Shown piece after piece: positions 1 through 7,068 of a stretch of DNA of 11,141 nt. This stretch comes from UBA4661 sp002405405. Its GTDB lineage: Bacteria; Bacteroidota; Ignavibacteria; Kapaibacteriales; UBA4661. The notes beneath the pieces are model-generated. The model was not told the DNA's origin. It was given only the letters and a program-made list of their open reading frames with translations, and made no database searches. The translations under genes were made by a program, and so were the position numbers. The stretch is taken from positions 1 to 11,141 of the forward strand of contig DAIUAL010000107.1 of NCBI GenBank assembly GCA_036847245.1. The letters are read 5' to 3'. Positions within the stretch are counted from its first letter, which is position 1. Every line of letters begins with the position of its first letter.

Positions 1-29
1 ATTTATTTCTATAGTAAATCAGGGATAGT

Positions 30-104
30 ATGGCACAGAATCGCTTTACATAAATTTTAGATTCGTCTGGTTTTGGAGCGCAAGGTGGATAGCGTGGCCA
101 ACGT
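30..104 (+). pseudogene. Interrupted N-terminal coding region of the Kir channel gene (two in-frame stops)
   Basis: An ATG at 30 is preceded by a good Shine-Dalgarno stretch (AGGGA, 21-25, four bases before the ATG). Read in the same frame as the channel gene, it gives MAQNRFT, stop (TAA 51-53), ILDSSGFGAQGG, stop (TAG 90-92), RGQRL, then directly MNRDGMFN of the channel. From memory of the family, Bacteroidota-type Kir channels have a cytoplasmic N-terminus with a D-x-G-F-G motif some ten residues before an R-L-[IL]-N-[RK]-D-G-x-F-N motif, and that is the arrangement seen here. I infer that translation originally began at 30 and that two nonsense codons now cut off the N-terminal tail. It could instead be a sequencing error, or be read through. 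A chance match in an untranslated leader is less likely because frame, motif and ribosome site agree. Confidence 0.6.
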
Positions 105-992
105 TTGATGAATCGCGATGGTATGTTCAACTCAGAGCGACATGGCTATACCTTCTTTCAGCAAATGCATATTTATCATGCTTTGGTCACCATGTCGTGG
201 GGATGGTTTTTTTCAATTGTATTGTCTTTTTTTGTGCTGGTTAATCTTCTCTTTGCGGGGGTCTATTTCATTGTTGGTGCTGAGTATTTAGGTATTGATA
301 GCACGCACACATCGTGGCATCAATTTTGGGAAGTGTTTTTCTTTAGTACCCAAACCTTTACAACGGTTGGTTATGGGCGCGTGAATCCTCAGGGATTACT
401 CACCGGGGCGATTGCTTCGATTGAGGCATTGCTTGGGTTATTAGCATTTGCTCTTGCTACCGGCTTAATGTATGGACGTTTTGCGCGACCACGAGCAAAT
501 ATTTTGTTTAGCGAGAATACCCTCATTTCACCCTATCGCAACAACAGTACCGGTATGATGTTTCGGATTGTACATGTCAATCAAAGCCAAGTAATTGATG
601 CTGAAGCAACGGTTATTCTATCTCTTGTCGAACCGACCGGAGCTCAGGGTGCAATGACGCGAAATTTTTATCCGTTAGAGTTAGAGCGAAGACATATTAC
701 TTTTTTTGCGCAACCATGGACAATTGTCCATCCGATTACGGAACAAAGTCCGTTGTGGGGTATGACGAAAGAAGCGTTTAAAGAAGCAAGCGGTGAGATC
801 GTGATATTGATAAAAGGGTACGATGACACTTTTGATAATGTCATTCATGCACGGTCATCGTACATCGCGGAAGAGTTTGAATGGGGGGCAAAATTTACAC
901 CGATGATTACTTCGAGCGATACAGCATTTATTGCATTTGATATCCAAAAATTAAGCAAGTACGATAAGGTTGAGCTACCGCGTCAAGATTGA
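105..992 (+). CDS. Inward-rectifier potassium channel (KirBac type)
   Basis: Tetrameric K+ channel subunit of the inner membrane with a cytoplasmic C-terminal domain. Residues 3-25 (NRDGMFN, then an amphipathic stretch) match the slide helix. TM1 spans about 35-58, the pore helix about 73-86, the selectivity filter TVGYG is at 87-91, and TM2 is about 101-125. FARPRA at 126-131 opens the immunoglobulin-like cytoplasmic domain typical of Kir proteins, which runs to residue 295. The pore and the C-terminal domain look complete. The first available start is TTG 105 or ATG 108, because TAG 90-92 closes the frame, but no Shine-Dalgarno lies at a useful distance from either. The better-supported original start is ATG 30, beyond two in-frame stops. 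If initiation happens at 105/108 the protein lacks only about 25 N-terminal cytoplasmic residues and could still form a pore. The gene ends in TGA, 8 bases from the convergent prmA stop. Confidence 0.88.
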   Translation: MMNRDGMFNSERHGYTFFQQMHIYHALVTMSWGWFFSIVLSFFVLVNLLFAGVYFIVGAEYLGIDSTHTSWHQFWEVFFFSTQTFTTVGYGRVNPQGLLTGAIASIEALLGLLAFALATGLMYGRFARPRANILFSENTLISPYRNNSTGMMFRIVHVNQSQVIDAEATVILSLVEPTGAQGAMTRNFYPLELERRHITFFAQPWTIVHPITEQSPLWGMTKEAFKEASGEIVILIKGYDDTFDNVIHARSSYIAEEFEWGAKFTPMITSSDTAFIAFDIQKLSKYDKVELPRQD

Positions 993-1000
993 AAAATCAT

Positions 1001-1870
1001 CTATGCCTGAAACTGCATGGCAATCCAATCATTTTCGCGAATAGTCTGCTGATAGGTAAATCCACTTGCTACTATTTGTTCTCGAACTTCGTCTTCATCC
1101 ATCCACAAAAGACCTGACACAATCAATATGCCATGGCGTTCCGATAAAGCATGGTAGAACTTTTCACTTGCTTCATACAGTAAATTCCGATGCAGATTCG
1201 CACAAATGCCATCGGCTTGCCCAATGTCAACTGTAAGGACATTTGCCTGCTCAATGCGGATGGCTTTCGATGCAATGTGAGGATTACGCTCGATATTCTC
1301 TTTGGTGTTGAGGACACACCACTCGTCATAATCAAAAGCGAAAACTGCATTTGCACCAAATAGTAATGCACCAAAACCCAGCACACCTGTACCTGTACCG
1401 GCATCAATCCATGAAGAGCCGCACTTGACGCATTTGTGAAGTAGTTGTAAACATAAACGTGTTGTCTCGTGATGCCCTGTACCAAAAGACATTTGTGGGT
1501 CGATGATAAGACGTGGCAGTTCACTGGATTCAACAAATTCTTTTGCACGCCATGAGGGGATGATCGCAAGAATACACGGTATAATTATTGGTTCAATTGA
1601 ATCTTCCCATGCCTTGTTCCAATTTTCCTCGACAATCGTATCACTCTGGGTTATAATAGCATGAACACCTGCATTTGCAAGATCTTGCGTAATTGTATTC
1701 AGGGTATGCTCGATTTCAGAATCAATGTGCAAGCACAACACAAGTGAGTCTAATCCTTCAGTAATTCCAACAAATGGGTGCTCTGACAACACACCATAAA
1801 ACAGATCATATTCTTCTTCAGGAATAGAATATGTGATATTGATATACTGTTTGGGGTCTGTTGGTGTCAT
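1001..1870 (-). CDS. prmA: Ribosomal protein L11 methyltransferase (PrmA)
   Basis: SAM-dependent methyltransferase that trimethylates ribosomal protein L11 in the cytoplasm. The N-terminal part (about 10-75) fits the small L11-recognition domain. ENWNKAWED at 82-90 is the linker signature. LIIDPQMSFGTGHHETTRLCLQ (121-142) is highly characteristic of PrmA. The SAM-binding motif I is WIDAGTGTGVLGFGAL (154-169), with a T in place of the more usual C of DxGCGSG. FDYDEWCVLNTKEN (179-192) is motif II, and CANLHRNLL (223-231) corresponds to the usual AN(I) catalytic loop. Length 289 aa is normal. Its ATG overlaps the TGA of the upstream serine hydrolase gene by four bases (ATGA, 1867-1870), so translation is probably coupled; there is no separate Shine-Dalgarno. 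It ends with TAG (1001-1003), followed after five codons by an in-frame TGA (983-985). Confidence 0.95.
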   Translation of the reverse strand: MTPTDPKQYINITYSIPEEEYDLFYGVLSEHPFVGITEGLDSLVLCLHIDSEIEHTLNTITQDLANAGVHAIITQSDTIVEENWNKAWEDSIEPIIIPCILAIIPSWRAKEFVESSELPRLIIDPQMSFGTGHHETTRLCLQLLHKCVKCGSSWIDAGTGTGVLGFGALLFGANAVFAFDYDEWCVLNTKENIERNPHIASKAIRIEQANVLTVDIGQADGICANLHRNLLYEASEKFYHALSERHGILIVSGLLWMDEDEVREQIVASGFTYQQTIRENDWIAMQFQA

Positions 1871-3159
1871 TGTTTTGCTTGCGGAAAAAGTTTTTCGAAT
1901 TCGCTTAGGTCTGGCTTAAATGTACGTGGGCGACTTTGCTCATACTGCAATACAACACGTCCAAGATTTGCTAAAAAAGGGAAGCCTATAGTTTCGTATT
2001 CGTATTTATCATCATTGAAAATTTCATCGTCATTAACATGAAGCGTTGCCGCAATCATAAACTCTGCTTTGGTTGTAAAGTCAATAATGTATGCGCAATC
2101 AATCAAGTAGCCATAGGCATCGCCAACTTTGTTAAAAATACGTACGGTACCATTTTGTTGTGCTTTGGTGTCGCCATAGACAAAGAACTTGCAATAGCCA
2201 TCATAGTAGGAGGAGTCATATTTCGGATAATCACTTTCGCGGGGAAACATACCCATAGCTTTGAGGACAAATGCACGATCATCGCTGCTCAGTTTGAATC
2301 GTTGTTCGGGTTTTTGTACCGATGGAAATATGAAGTTTTGCATCATATCATGAAAAGTACGAAGCGGAAAATAGTTGGAATTGCCGAAGTCAATGGGTTC
2401 GGGAACAATTTTGCCACTACGCATAACTCCCTTGCCTTGTTTTAAACCTTCGAGTAAGGGAAATTCGTATCGTGTTGTATCGCAGGTCTCAGCCTGAGAA
2501 TATAAGGTGCGGGGTTCTTCTTGTTGAGAAGTTGGTTCTTGCACAAAGCGAACAGGATTCGTACAATAATCCTCTTGATAGCTTGTCCCGGATGAAAGTC
2601 GCTTGACAATCTTCAATTGAGAAAAGCCCTTTTCAGCAAGCATAGTGTGGATGGTTTTTCTCCCGACAAATTCGTATAAGCGGTTATATGCTTCATTGTC
2701 GCTAACTAAAAGAATTTGCTTGGCATAATCTGCTACTGATGGGAATCCATTACGTGTGTTGCTTTCACGATAGTGTGTATGTTGGGGGGGACGTGCACTA
2801 TCAGTAAACATGGGCGTGTACTTGGTTACGTTTTTAATCCCCAATCGATCAATTTTTTCTAATGCCAAGAGTGTAATAGGAAACTTCACTGTGCTGGCAG
2901 GGTAAAAGTATTCATGAGGGTTTACGCGATATTCATATGTCGTGAAATGAGGTACATTCTTCGCATCACGATTGATCTGCGTATAAATAATTTGCAGCCG
3001 ATGTTTTTTCTCATGAGCAAGAACAGTGGCAAATTTATCAGGATGTGCTTTCAATAAACTATCCAGTGGAGAGCCAGAGGCGGTACTCATCGGCTGCGCT
3101 GAGAGCATTGAATATCTCAGTACAAGAGCTACGAAACAAAGAAAGGAATATAACCGCAT
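1867..3159 (-). CDS. Exported class A beta-lactamase-like serine hydrolase
   Basis: A 430-residue protein with an N-terminal signal peptide (about 1-21, cleavage near LSAQ). It belongs to the SxxK acyl-serine superfamily (penicillin-binding proteins and class A beta-lactamases). YPASTVKFP at 86-94 supplies the nucleophile S89 and K92, LLVSDNEAYNRL at 150-161 is the SDN motif, and NKVGDAYGYLID at 343-354 sits where beta-lactamases have KTG, here KVG. The product is expected in the periplasm. At 430 aa it is much longer than true class A beta-lactamases (about 290), with an insert between the SDN and KVG motifs. It is more likely a peptidase or esterase-like hydrolase than an antibiotic resistance enzyme; the substrate is unknown. 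The start is supported by AGGA (3168-3171) eight bases before the ATG. The gene overlaps prmA by four bases at its end. Confidence 0.85.
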   Translation of the reverse strand: MRLYSFLCFVALVLRYSMLSAQPMSTASGSPLDSLLKAHPDKFATVLAHEKKHRLQIIYTQINRDAKNVPHFTTYEYRVNPHEYFYPASTVKFPITLLALEKIDRLGIKNVTKYTPMFTDSARPPQHTHYRESNTRNGFPSVADYAKQILLVSDNEAYNRLYEFVGRKTIHTMLAEKGFSQLKIVKRLSSGTSYQEDYCTNPVRFVQEPTSQQEEPRTLYSQAETCDTTRYEFPLLEGLKQGKGVMRSGKIVPEPIDFGNSNYFPLRTFHDMMQNFIFPSVQKPEQRFKLSSDDRAFVLKAMGMFPRESDYPKYDSSYYDGYCKFFVYGDTKAQQNGTVRIFNKVGDAYGYLIDCAYIIDFTTKAEFMIAATLHVNDDEIFNDDKYEYETIGFPFLANLGRVVLQYEQSRPRTFKPDLSEFEKLFPQAKQ

Positions 3160-3184
3160 GGCATTTATCCTAAAGAGTCAATAA

Positions 3185-3212
3185 TGAATACTCAAAATAA
3201 TTTTTCCGTCAA
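3185..3212 (-). promoter_or_regulatory. Candidate promoter for the serine hydrolase-prmA pair
   Basis: On the minus strand, TTGACG (3212-3207) is followed after 16 bases by TATTCA (3190-3185), a fair -35 and a weak -10 element, about 25 bases before the ATG at 3159. It lies in the only sizeable gap (92 bases) inside the minus-strand block. The match is partial, and Bacteroidota-type promoters use other consensus sequences, so this is tentative. Confidence 0.22.
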
Positions 3213-3251
3213 AAAATCAACACATTGGTCTGCATAGAGCGTGGTCATTTT

Positions 3252-4103
3252 TTACTGCTGCACGACAAGATCAACTTCGTAAATCCGGGGCCAATACTTT
3301 CCGGTTAGGTACAAGCGACCATTTTGTGGGTTATAAGCAATACCATTAAGTACATCCGTAGTGGGTTTTCGGAGTTGTAAAGGAAGGAGTCCGGAGCAAT
3401 TGATAAAACCCTCAACATTGCCGGTACGCGGATCAATGACAACAATAGAATCTGTCATCCAAATATTTGCATAAATTTTACCATTGATATATTCCAACTC
3501 ATTTAAGTTGCGGATTTTCTGCAGTCCACCGATCGTTACATCAATACTTCTTTGCACTTCAAAAGTATTCGGATTGATAAATGAAATAAAACTTGAACCA
3601 TTGCTCATGATAAGTGAAAAGCCATCAGTGGTAATTCCCCACCCTTCACCACGATAGGTGAATTGACCAGCGGGGCTGAGCGTAGCAGAGTCATACACAA
3701 AGCATGTTTGTTCATTCCATGTGATTTGATAAATCTTACTATTCAAAACGCAGCAACCTTCGGCAAAAAATTGCGGACCCAGTGCTCTTCGATTCAGTAC
3801 AGCACCAGTCTGTGCATTTGTTATTCGTATATCCGAGCGACCATATTGTCCTGTACTTTCGATAAATGTGTTGTTACCGATCCACACAAGACCTTGTGTA
3901 AACGCAGTTTCATCATGTGGATATTCGGCAATAACTTTTGGGGTATAATTCACAATAGGTTTATTCGATGGAGTGTATGAACCTTCTGTTGTTTGTGTAT
4001 TACCTTCAGGAATTCTTTTGCATTGCGTCGTGAGTAGGATCGTACATGTCAAGACGCACAAAAAAGCTATACGAAAAAGTAGAGCCAAAGATGATTGAGT
4101 CAT
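3252..4103 (-). CDS. Glutaminyl-peptide cyclotransferase (propeller type, lipoprotein-like)
   Basis: Converts N-terminal glutamine of peptides or proteins to pyroglutamate. This is the plant/bacterial five-bladed beta-propeller family, unrelated to animal QPCT. Conserved pieces in order are AFTQGL (67-72), ESTGQYGRSDIR (82-93), FFAEGC (112-117), GEGWGITTDG (152-161), SNGS (167-170), NELEYINGKIYANIWMTD (201-218), LNGIAY (252-257) and LTGKYWPRIYEV (266-277). Length 283 aa is normal for an exported form. The N-terminus has a hydrophobic stretch (8-25) ending in LTTQC with Cys28, so the mature protein may be a lipoprotein, although the lipobox is imperfect (Q before C). The start is set by a strong Shine-Dalgarno, GGAGGA at 4112-4107, inside the end of the GNAT gene, whose stop overlaps this ATG (TAATG). 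Its periplasmic substrates may be other exported proteins, which is inference. Confidence 0.92.
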   Translation of the reverse strand: MTQSSLALLFRIAFLCVLTCTILLTTQCKRIPEGNTQTTEGSYTPSNKPIVNYTPKVIAEYPHDETAFTQGLVWIGNNTFIESTGQYGRSDIRITNAQTGAVLNRRALGPQFFAEGCCVLNSKIYQITWNEQTCFVYDSATLSPAGQFTYRGEGWGITTDGFSLIMSNGSSFISFINPNTFEVQRSIDVTIGGLQKIRNLNELEYINGKIYANIWMTDSIVVIDPRTGNVEGFINCSGLLPLQLRKPTTDVLNGIAYNPQNGRLYLTGKYWPRIYEVDLVVQQ

Positions 4104-4591
4104 TATTCCTCCGGATGAAAAATCTTAGACATGGTAACCGATTCAGCAGAGAAACCAAGTTTATAATAGAGTTTTAGGGCATCTTTATTCATTGAAAGTG
4201 TGTTGAGTTCAATAACTGTAGCACCCTTCATGAGTGCATATTGTTCAGCTACTTCAAGTAGCTGCGAGGCGATTCCTCGTCTGCGATGTTGTTGCTTCAC
4301 GACGATATTATCCATGATTGCGCGGATCTTATGTTTGAGGTAGGGGGCTTGCGAGTGTTTGATGAGAAATTGGCAGTATCCTAAAATCTCTTGAGAATTA
4401 TCCGCCGGACAACATACCAAAGTGTAGTATTCAGCGATGTCAAACGATTTTGTCATTCGTTCGGTAAAATATTCTACCGATACTGTTGTTTGGTGTTGTG
4501 GGGACATACGCGCATATTCTCTGTGCGAAAGCTCGGCAAGTTTCACAATAGGAGGTATGTCATCTTCAGTTGCAGAGCGGACAATAAACAT
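4103..4591 (-). CDS. GNAT-family N-acetyltransferase
   Basis: Transfers an acetyl group from acetyl-CoA to an amine; the substrate cannot be told. Numbered from the chosen start (162 aa), MFIVRSATEDDIPPIVKLAE (1-20) is the usual beta1-alpha1 opening. DNIVVKQQHRRRGIASQLL (94-112) is beta4 plus the acetyl-CoA pyrophosphate loop (Q-H-R-R-R-G-I-A), and NKDALKLYYKLGFSAES (135-151) is the typical alpha4-beta7 end. I chose ATG 4591 because the domain begins right there. The frame is open upstream to GTG 4699 (ATG at 4693), which would add a basic 34-36 residue extension unlike a GNAT N-terminus; neither start has a clear ribosome site. The gene ends TAA-TGA, and the TAA overlaps the next ATG by one base. 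It sits between an exported protein and glutaminyl cyclase, probably in one operon. Confidence 0.88.
   Translation of the reverse strand: MFIVRSATEDDIPPIVKLAELSHREYARMSPQHQTTVSVEYFTERMTKSFDIAEYYTLVCCPADNSQEILGYCQFLIKHSQAPYLKHKIRAIMDNIVVKQQHRRRGIASQLLEVAEQYALMKGATVIELNTLSMNKDALKLYYKLGFSAESVTMSKIFHPEE
4107..4112 (-). promoter_or_regulatory. Strong Shine-Dalgarno of the glutaminyl cyclase gene
   Basis: GGAGGA on the minus strand ends three bases before the ATG at 4103-4101. It lies within the last codons of the GNAT gene. It is the clearest ribosome binding site in a window where most genes lack one, and it supports independent or re-initiating translation at the TAATG overlap. Confidence 0.7.
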
Positions 4592-4704
4592 AGAAGTAAA
4601 TGAGTTAGTCAATAAAAGTTTTAACTTCACGATAATTGGTCTTCGAATGCGGAAAACTTCTATACCTCTTGCACGATACAGAAATCTTATCATCAACACA
4701 AAAT

Positions 4705-5298
4705 TTATTGAGTGCGAAGAAAGAAAAAAAGAAGCAAGGATGCAATTGCTCCGCCGATAATTAGTGCCGGCTCAACGATTTTTTCAGCTAATGATTCTTC
4801 GGGTGGAGGAATGTCGGCATGCAGAAAAGGATGCGTATAGGTCTGTAATAACAAAGCTTGTGTTGGCAACAGAGTGTCCTGATATTCAATGCGTATGTCA
4901 GGAACTTGTGTAGGGCGTACATGTAAGGACATAGAGCGCTGAATATCATTGTTACTGGTACGTGTGTACCGTAAATAGATTGCTTGAATCGTTAGTGTTG
5001 TTAGAGATGAGTCAGGTAGATTCGTGTTATATATGCTCGCCCCACTCCGTTGATAGACCCACTCTAATGATGTTGGTTGGAGACGGAATTTTTGCGGTAG
5101 AAAGCGTAGTGATGCAGTGCTAAGTGAGTCAAGAATGTCAGAGGTTGATGGGTATTGTTTTGCAGGTAGCCAATTCGTCTTTTGGTATGTGCGTATCGTT
5201 GATGAAGCAGACGTGTTGGGCACTATTTGGGCTACAGCAAGAGTATACTGTCCAACTTCAAAAGTCCACACCAACCATATCATAACAAATCGTTTCAT
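4705..5298 (-). CDS. Exported, C-terminally membrane-anchored protein of unknown function
   Basis: I do not recognise the family. The 197-residue product has a signal peptide (about 1-24: K-R, hydrophobic core, cleavage near AVAQ). A Ser/Thr-rich periplasmic part follows (about 25-170), with a likely beta-rich section (QAIYLRYTR and SLHVRPTQVPDIRIEYQDTLL, 105-144). A single hydrophobic helix (about 176-194) ends in RTQ. Predicted topology is N-terminus cleaved, bulk in the periplasm, C-terminus anchored in the inner membrane. A PPPEES stretch (165-169) separates the globular part from the anchor. Its ATG overlaps the upstream gene's TGA by four bases (ATGA, 5295-5298), so the two are probably translated together and may form a complex. 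The gene ends in TAA, with an in-frame TGA four codons on that overlaps the alternative GNAT start at 4693. Confidence 0.75.
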   Translation of the reverse strand: MKRFVMIWLVWTFEVGQYTLAVAQIVPNTSASSTIRTYQKTNWLPAKQYPSTSDILDSLSTASLRFLPQKFRLQPTSLEWVYQRSGASIYNTNLPDSSLTTLTIQAIYLRYTRTSNNDIQRSMSLHVRPTQVPDIRIEYQDTLLPTQALLLQTYTHPFLHADIPPPEESLAEKIVEPALIIGGAIASLLLFFFLRTQ

Positions 5299-5753
5299 GA
5301 TTTACCTATGAGTTGTGTAAAAGAACGAAGGTCTTGCAGTAATTCTTCTTCATTGTCGTACAAAAAGGGGCGCAATCGAATCAGGCGTTTTCTACCTTTA
5401 ATTTTTAGCTTAATCACTTTGTATTTGCCACGTACTTTGAACCGACGTTCTTTTCCACTGCTGATGCTTATTATTTCTGAGACAGTGAGGATGCGTTCTC
5501 GAAAACGATTTTTGATAATGATATGACTTTCATGAAATATGATGGCATATCTCATAAAATAGTTCCATGCAAGCACAAAGGAGGATACAACAATGAGGGC
5601 GCTTAAAAGAAGAAGAACCGGGTCATTCGCATGAAGAAACAGTAATCCATCATGAAAGGTACCACGAAGTAATCCATACACAAAAAGTGATACTGCGTAG
5701 ACAGCAATTGCTTGCCAATAAAAGTCAAATCTAATAGTATAGGTACGATTCAT
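5295..5753 (-). CDS. Two-TM membrane protein with a bacterial PH-like domain
   Basis: A 152-residue inner-membrane protein. Two hydrophobic segments (about 12-29 and 46-65) form a hairpin. It is followed by a basic cytoplasmic domain (about 69-148) with the pattern seen in bacterial PH-like (bPH) proteins: a beta strand YAIIFHESHIIIKNRF, then RILTVSEIISI, short beta strands rich in K/R (KVRGKYKVIKLKIKGRKRLIRLRP), and a final helix (NEEELLQDLRSFTQLI). The PH-like assignment rests on this layout and is not a firm family match; the role is unknown. It is the first gene of the tightly packed minus-strand block and overlaps the next gene by four bases. Upstream, 107 bases separate it from murG. 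No Shine-Dalgarno is seen; the sequence before the ATG reads as the complement of one. Confidence 0.7.
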   Translation of the reverse strand: MNRTYTIRFDFYWQAIAVYAVSLFVYGLLRGTFHDGLLFLHANDPVLLLLSALIVVSSFVLAWNYFMRYAIIFHESHIIIKNRFRERILTVSEIISISSGKERRFKVRGKYKVIKLKIKGRKRLIRLRPFLYDNEEELLQDLRSFTQLIGKS

Positions 5754-5860
5754 AGGAGTATATCAATGCGAATAGATATTGTAAGCGATAAGCCTTGTGT
5801 AAAAACATAGCACAAAGAATTCAAATTGCGAAAAACTTATAACCCTTGCGAATGAAGATA

Positions 5861-6976
5861 TCATTTCATTTTGTCAAGAATATCCACAGCAATTGAGCGC
5901 GCTGATGCTTGACCAGAAAATTGATGTAATGCTCTTATCATGCTGGCTTGGTTATCAGGTGATTGCAAAAGTGCTTCTAAGGTCGGAAGAAGTGTGTTTT
6001 GTATGGAGTTGTCTTCAAGCATCATCGCCGCAGAACTTTTAACATAGGAAAGAGCATTAGCACGTTGATGATCATTTGCCGCATGTGGATACGGAACAAG
6101 GATGGCTGGTTTTGGAATTACCCCAAGTTCTGCCAAAGTAGATGCACCTGCACGACATACAACAATATCTGAGGCTGTCAAAGCCAGTGCCATATCGTTA
6201 ATAAAGGGTATAACTTTCATGGTTGTCGTACTTGCCGGTGCTGTAAAATTCTTTCCAGTTTGCCATAGAATTTGCAAGCCAAGTTTTTGTATGTCCACTG
6301 CTAATGCCACCATAGCTTCATTGAGAGAGCGTGCGCCCAGACTGCCACCGAAAACTAACAAAGTAGGCATATCAGGTTTTAAATCAAATGCTTGGCGTGC
6401 TTCTGCTTGTGTTGCGGTTGAAGAAAATTGCTTGCGAACAGGATTGCCCACCATTGTTATTTTTTTGCCAAAATGCGCGAGTTCTTGTTGTACTTCAGGG
6501 AAAACCGCGTATATGTGGTGAGCTATACCGGACAAAGTGCGTATTGCCTTGCCGACAATAGCATTAGTCTCAAGTAAAAAAATCGGAATGCCCAATAGAA
6601 ATGCCGCAAAGCCAACAGGAACGCTCATATAGGCACCGGCACAAAGGAGGGCATCAATTTTTTTTGCTTTCAATGTTGCATAAGCAATGAATACTGATTG
6701 AAGGAAACGTATTGGGAAGAGTAATGTTTGTACTGATAGACCTGCAAGAGCCGTAATAGGTAGGGGCGTAAACGGAAAACCTAGTTCGGGAACAACTCGT
6801 GCATCAATTTTAGTAGGTGTGCCAAAAAATGAAAATTGAAGAGTAGGGGAAATTTCTTGTAATTGCTCGACAACTGCAATCGCTGGAAAAAGATGACCAC
6901 CGGTACCGCCTGCTACGACGCCAATGTGTAAACCGGAATGGGATTGAGATGATGAGATAGGTGATATAGTATTCAT
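5861..6976 (-). CDS. murG: UDP-GlcNAc:lipid I N-acetylglucosaminyltransferase MurG
   Basis: Adds GlcNAc to undecaprenyl-PP-MurNAc-pentapeptide (lipid I) to give lipid II, at the cytoplasmic face of the inner membrane. This is a GT-B fold enzyme of family GT28. N-terminal acceptor domain: GVVAGGTGGHLFPAIAV (19-35) is the first G-loop. The second, LCAGAYMSVP (111-120), has GAY in place of the usual GGY. LETNAIVGKA (135-144) stands for the usual HEQNxxxG, with L for H and T for Q. C-terminal donor domain: MVGNPVRKQF (175-184), VFGGSLGARSLNE (208-220), CRAGASTLAEL (274-284) and ILVPYPHAANDHQRANA (292-308) bind UDP-GlcNAc. Length 371 aa is normal. The start is ATG 6976, 15 residues before the conserved core, without a ribosome site. 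The neighbours are not ftsW, murC or other dcw genes, which is unusual. Confidence 0.96.
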   Translation of the reverse strand: MNTISPISSSQSHSGLHIGVVAGGTGGHLFPAIAVVEQLQEISPTLQFSFFGTPTKIDARVVPELGFPFTPLPITALAGLSVQTLLFPIRFLQSVFIAYATLKAKKIDALLCAGAYMSVPVGFAAFLLGIPIFLLETNAIVGKAIRTLSGIAHHIYAVFPEVQQELAHFGKKITMVGNPVRKQFSSTATQAEARQAFDLKPDMPTLLVFGGSLGARSLNEAMVALAVDIQKLGLQILWQTGKNFTAPASTTTMKVIPFINDMALALTASDIVVCRAGASTLAELGVIPKPAILVPYPHAANDHQRANALSYVKSSAAMMLEDNSIQNTLLPTLEALLQSPDNQASMIRALHQFSGQASARSIAVDILDKMK

Positions 6977-7068
6977 ATGAATGTGAAAACGGCATTTATT
7001 TTGAGGAAGAAAGTTAGAGCAATTTCAATAGTTTGAATCATAACACCTTTACACTAAGTGAGTATATC

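Noticed and set aside
2038..2445. 135-codon plus-strand open frame
   Set aside because: Antisense shadow of the serine hydrolase gene, with no domain or ribosome site of its own.
3192..3248. 18-residue frame MTTLYADQCVDFLTEKLF in the gap after glutaminyl cyclase (minus strand)
   Set aside because: It reads like protein but is very short, has no ribosome site and no recognised counterpart. It overlaps the candidate promoter.
5793..5817. Seven-base hairpin (CTTTGTG with CACAAGG on the minus strand) between murG and the PH-like gene
   Set aside because: It has one wobble pair, an 11-base loop and no following T run on either strand, so it is not a convincing terminator.
6102..6521. 139-codon open frame on the plus strand inside murG
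   Set aside because: It is antisense to a strongly supported gene, has no family signature, and its composition mirrors murG.
6977..7068. Bacteroidota-type promoter (TAnnTTTG) between murG and the SPOR gene
   Set aside because: Only near matches are present on either strand (for example TAGTTTG, one base short), with no convincing -33 element.
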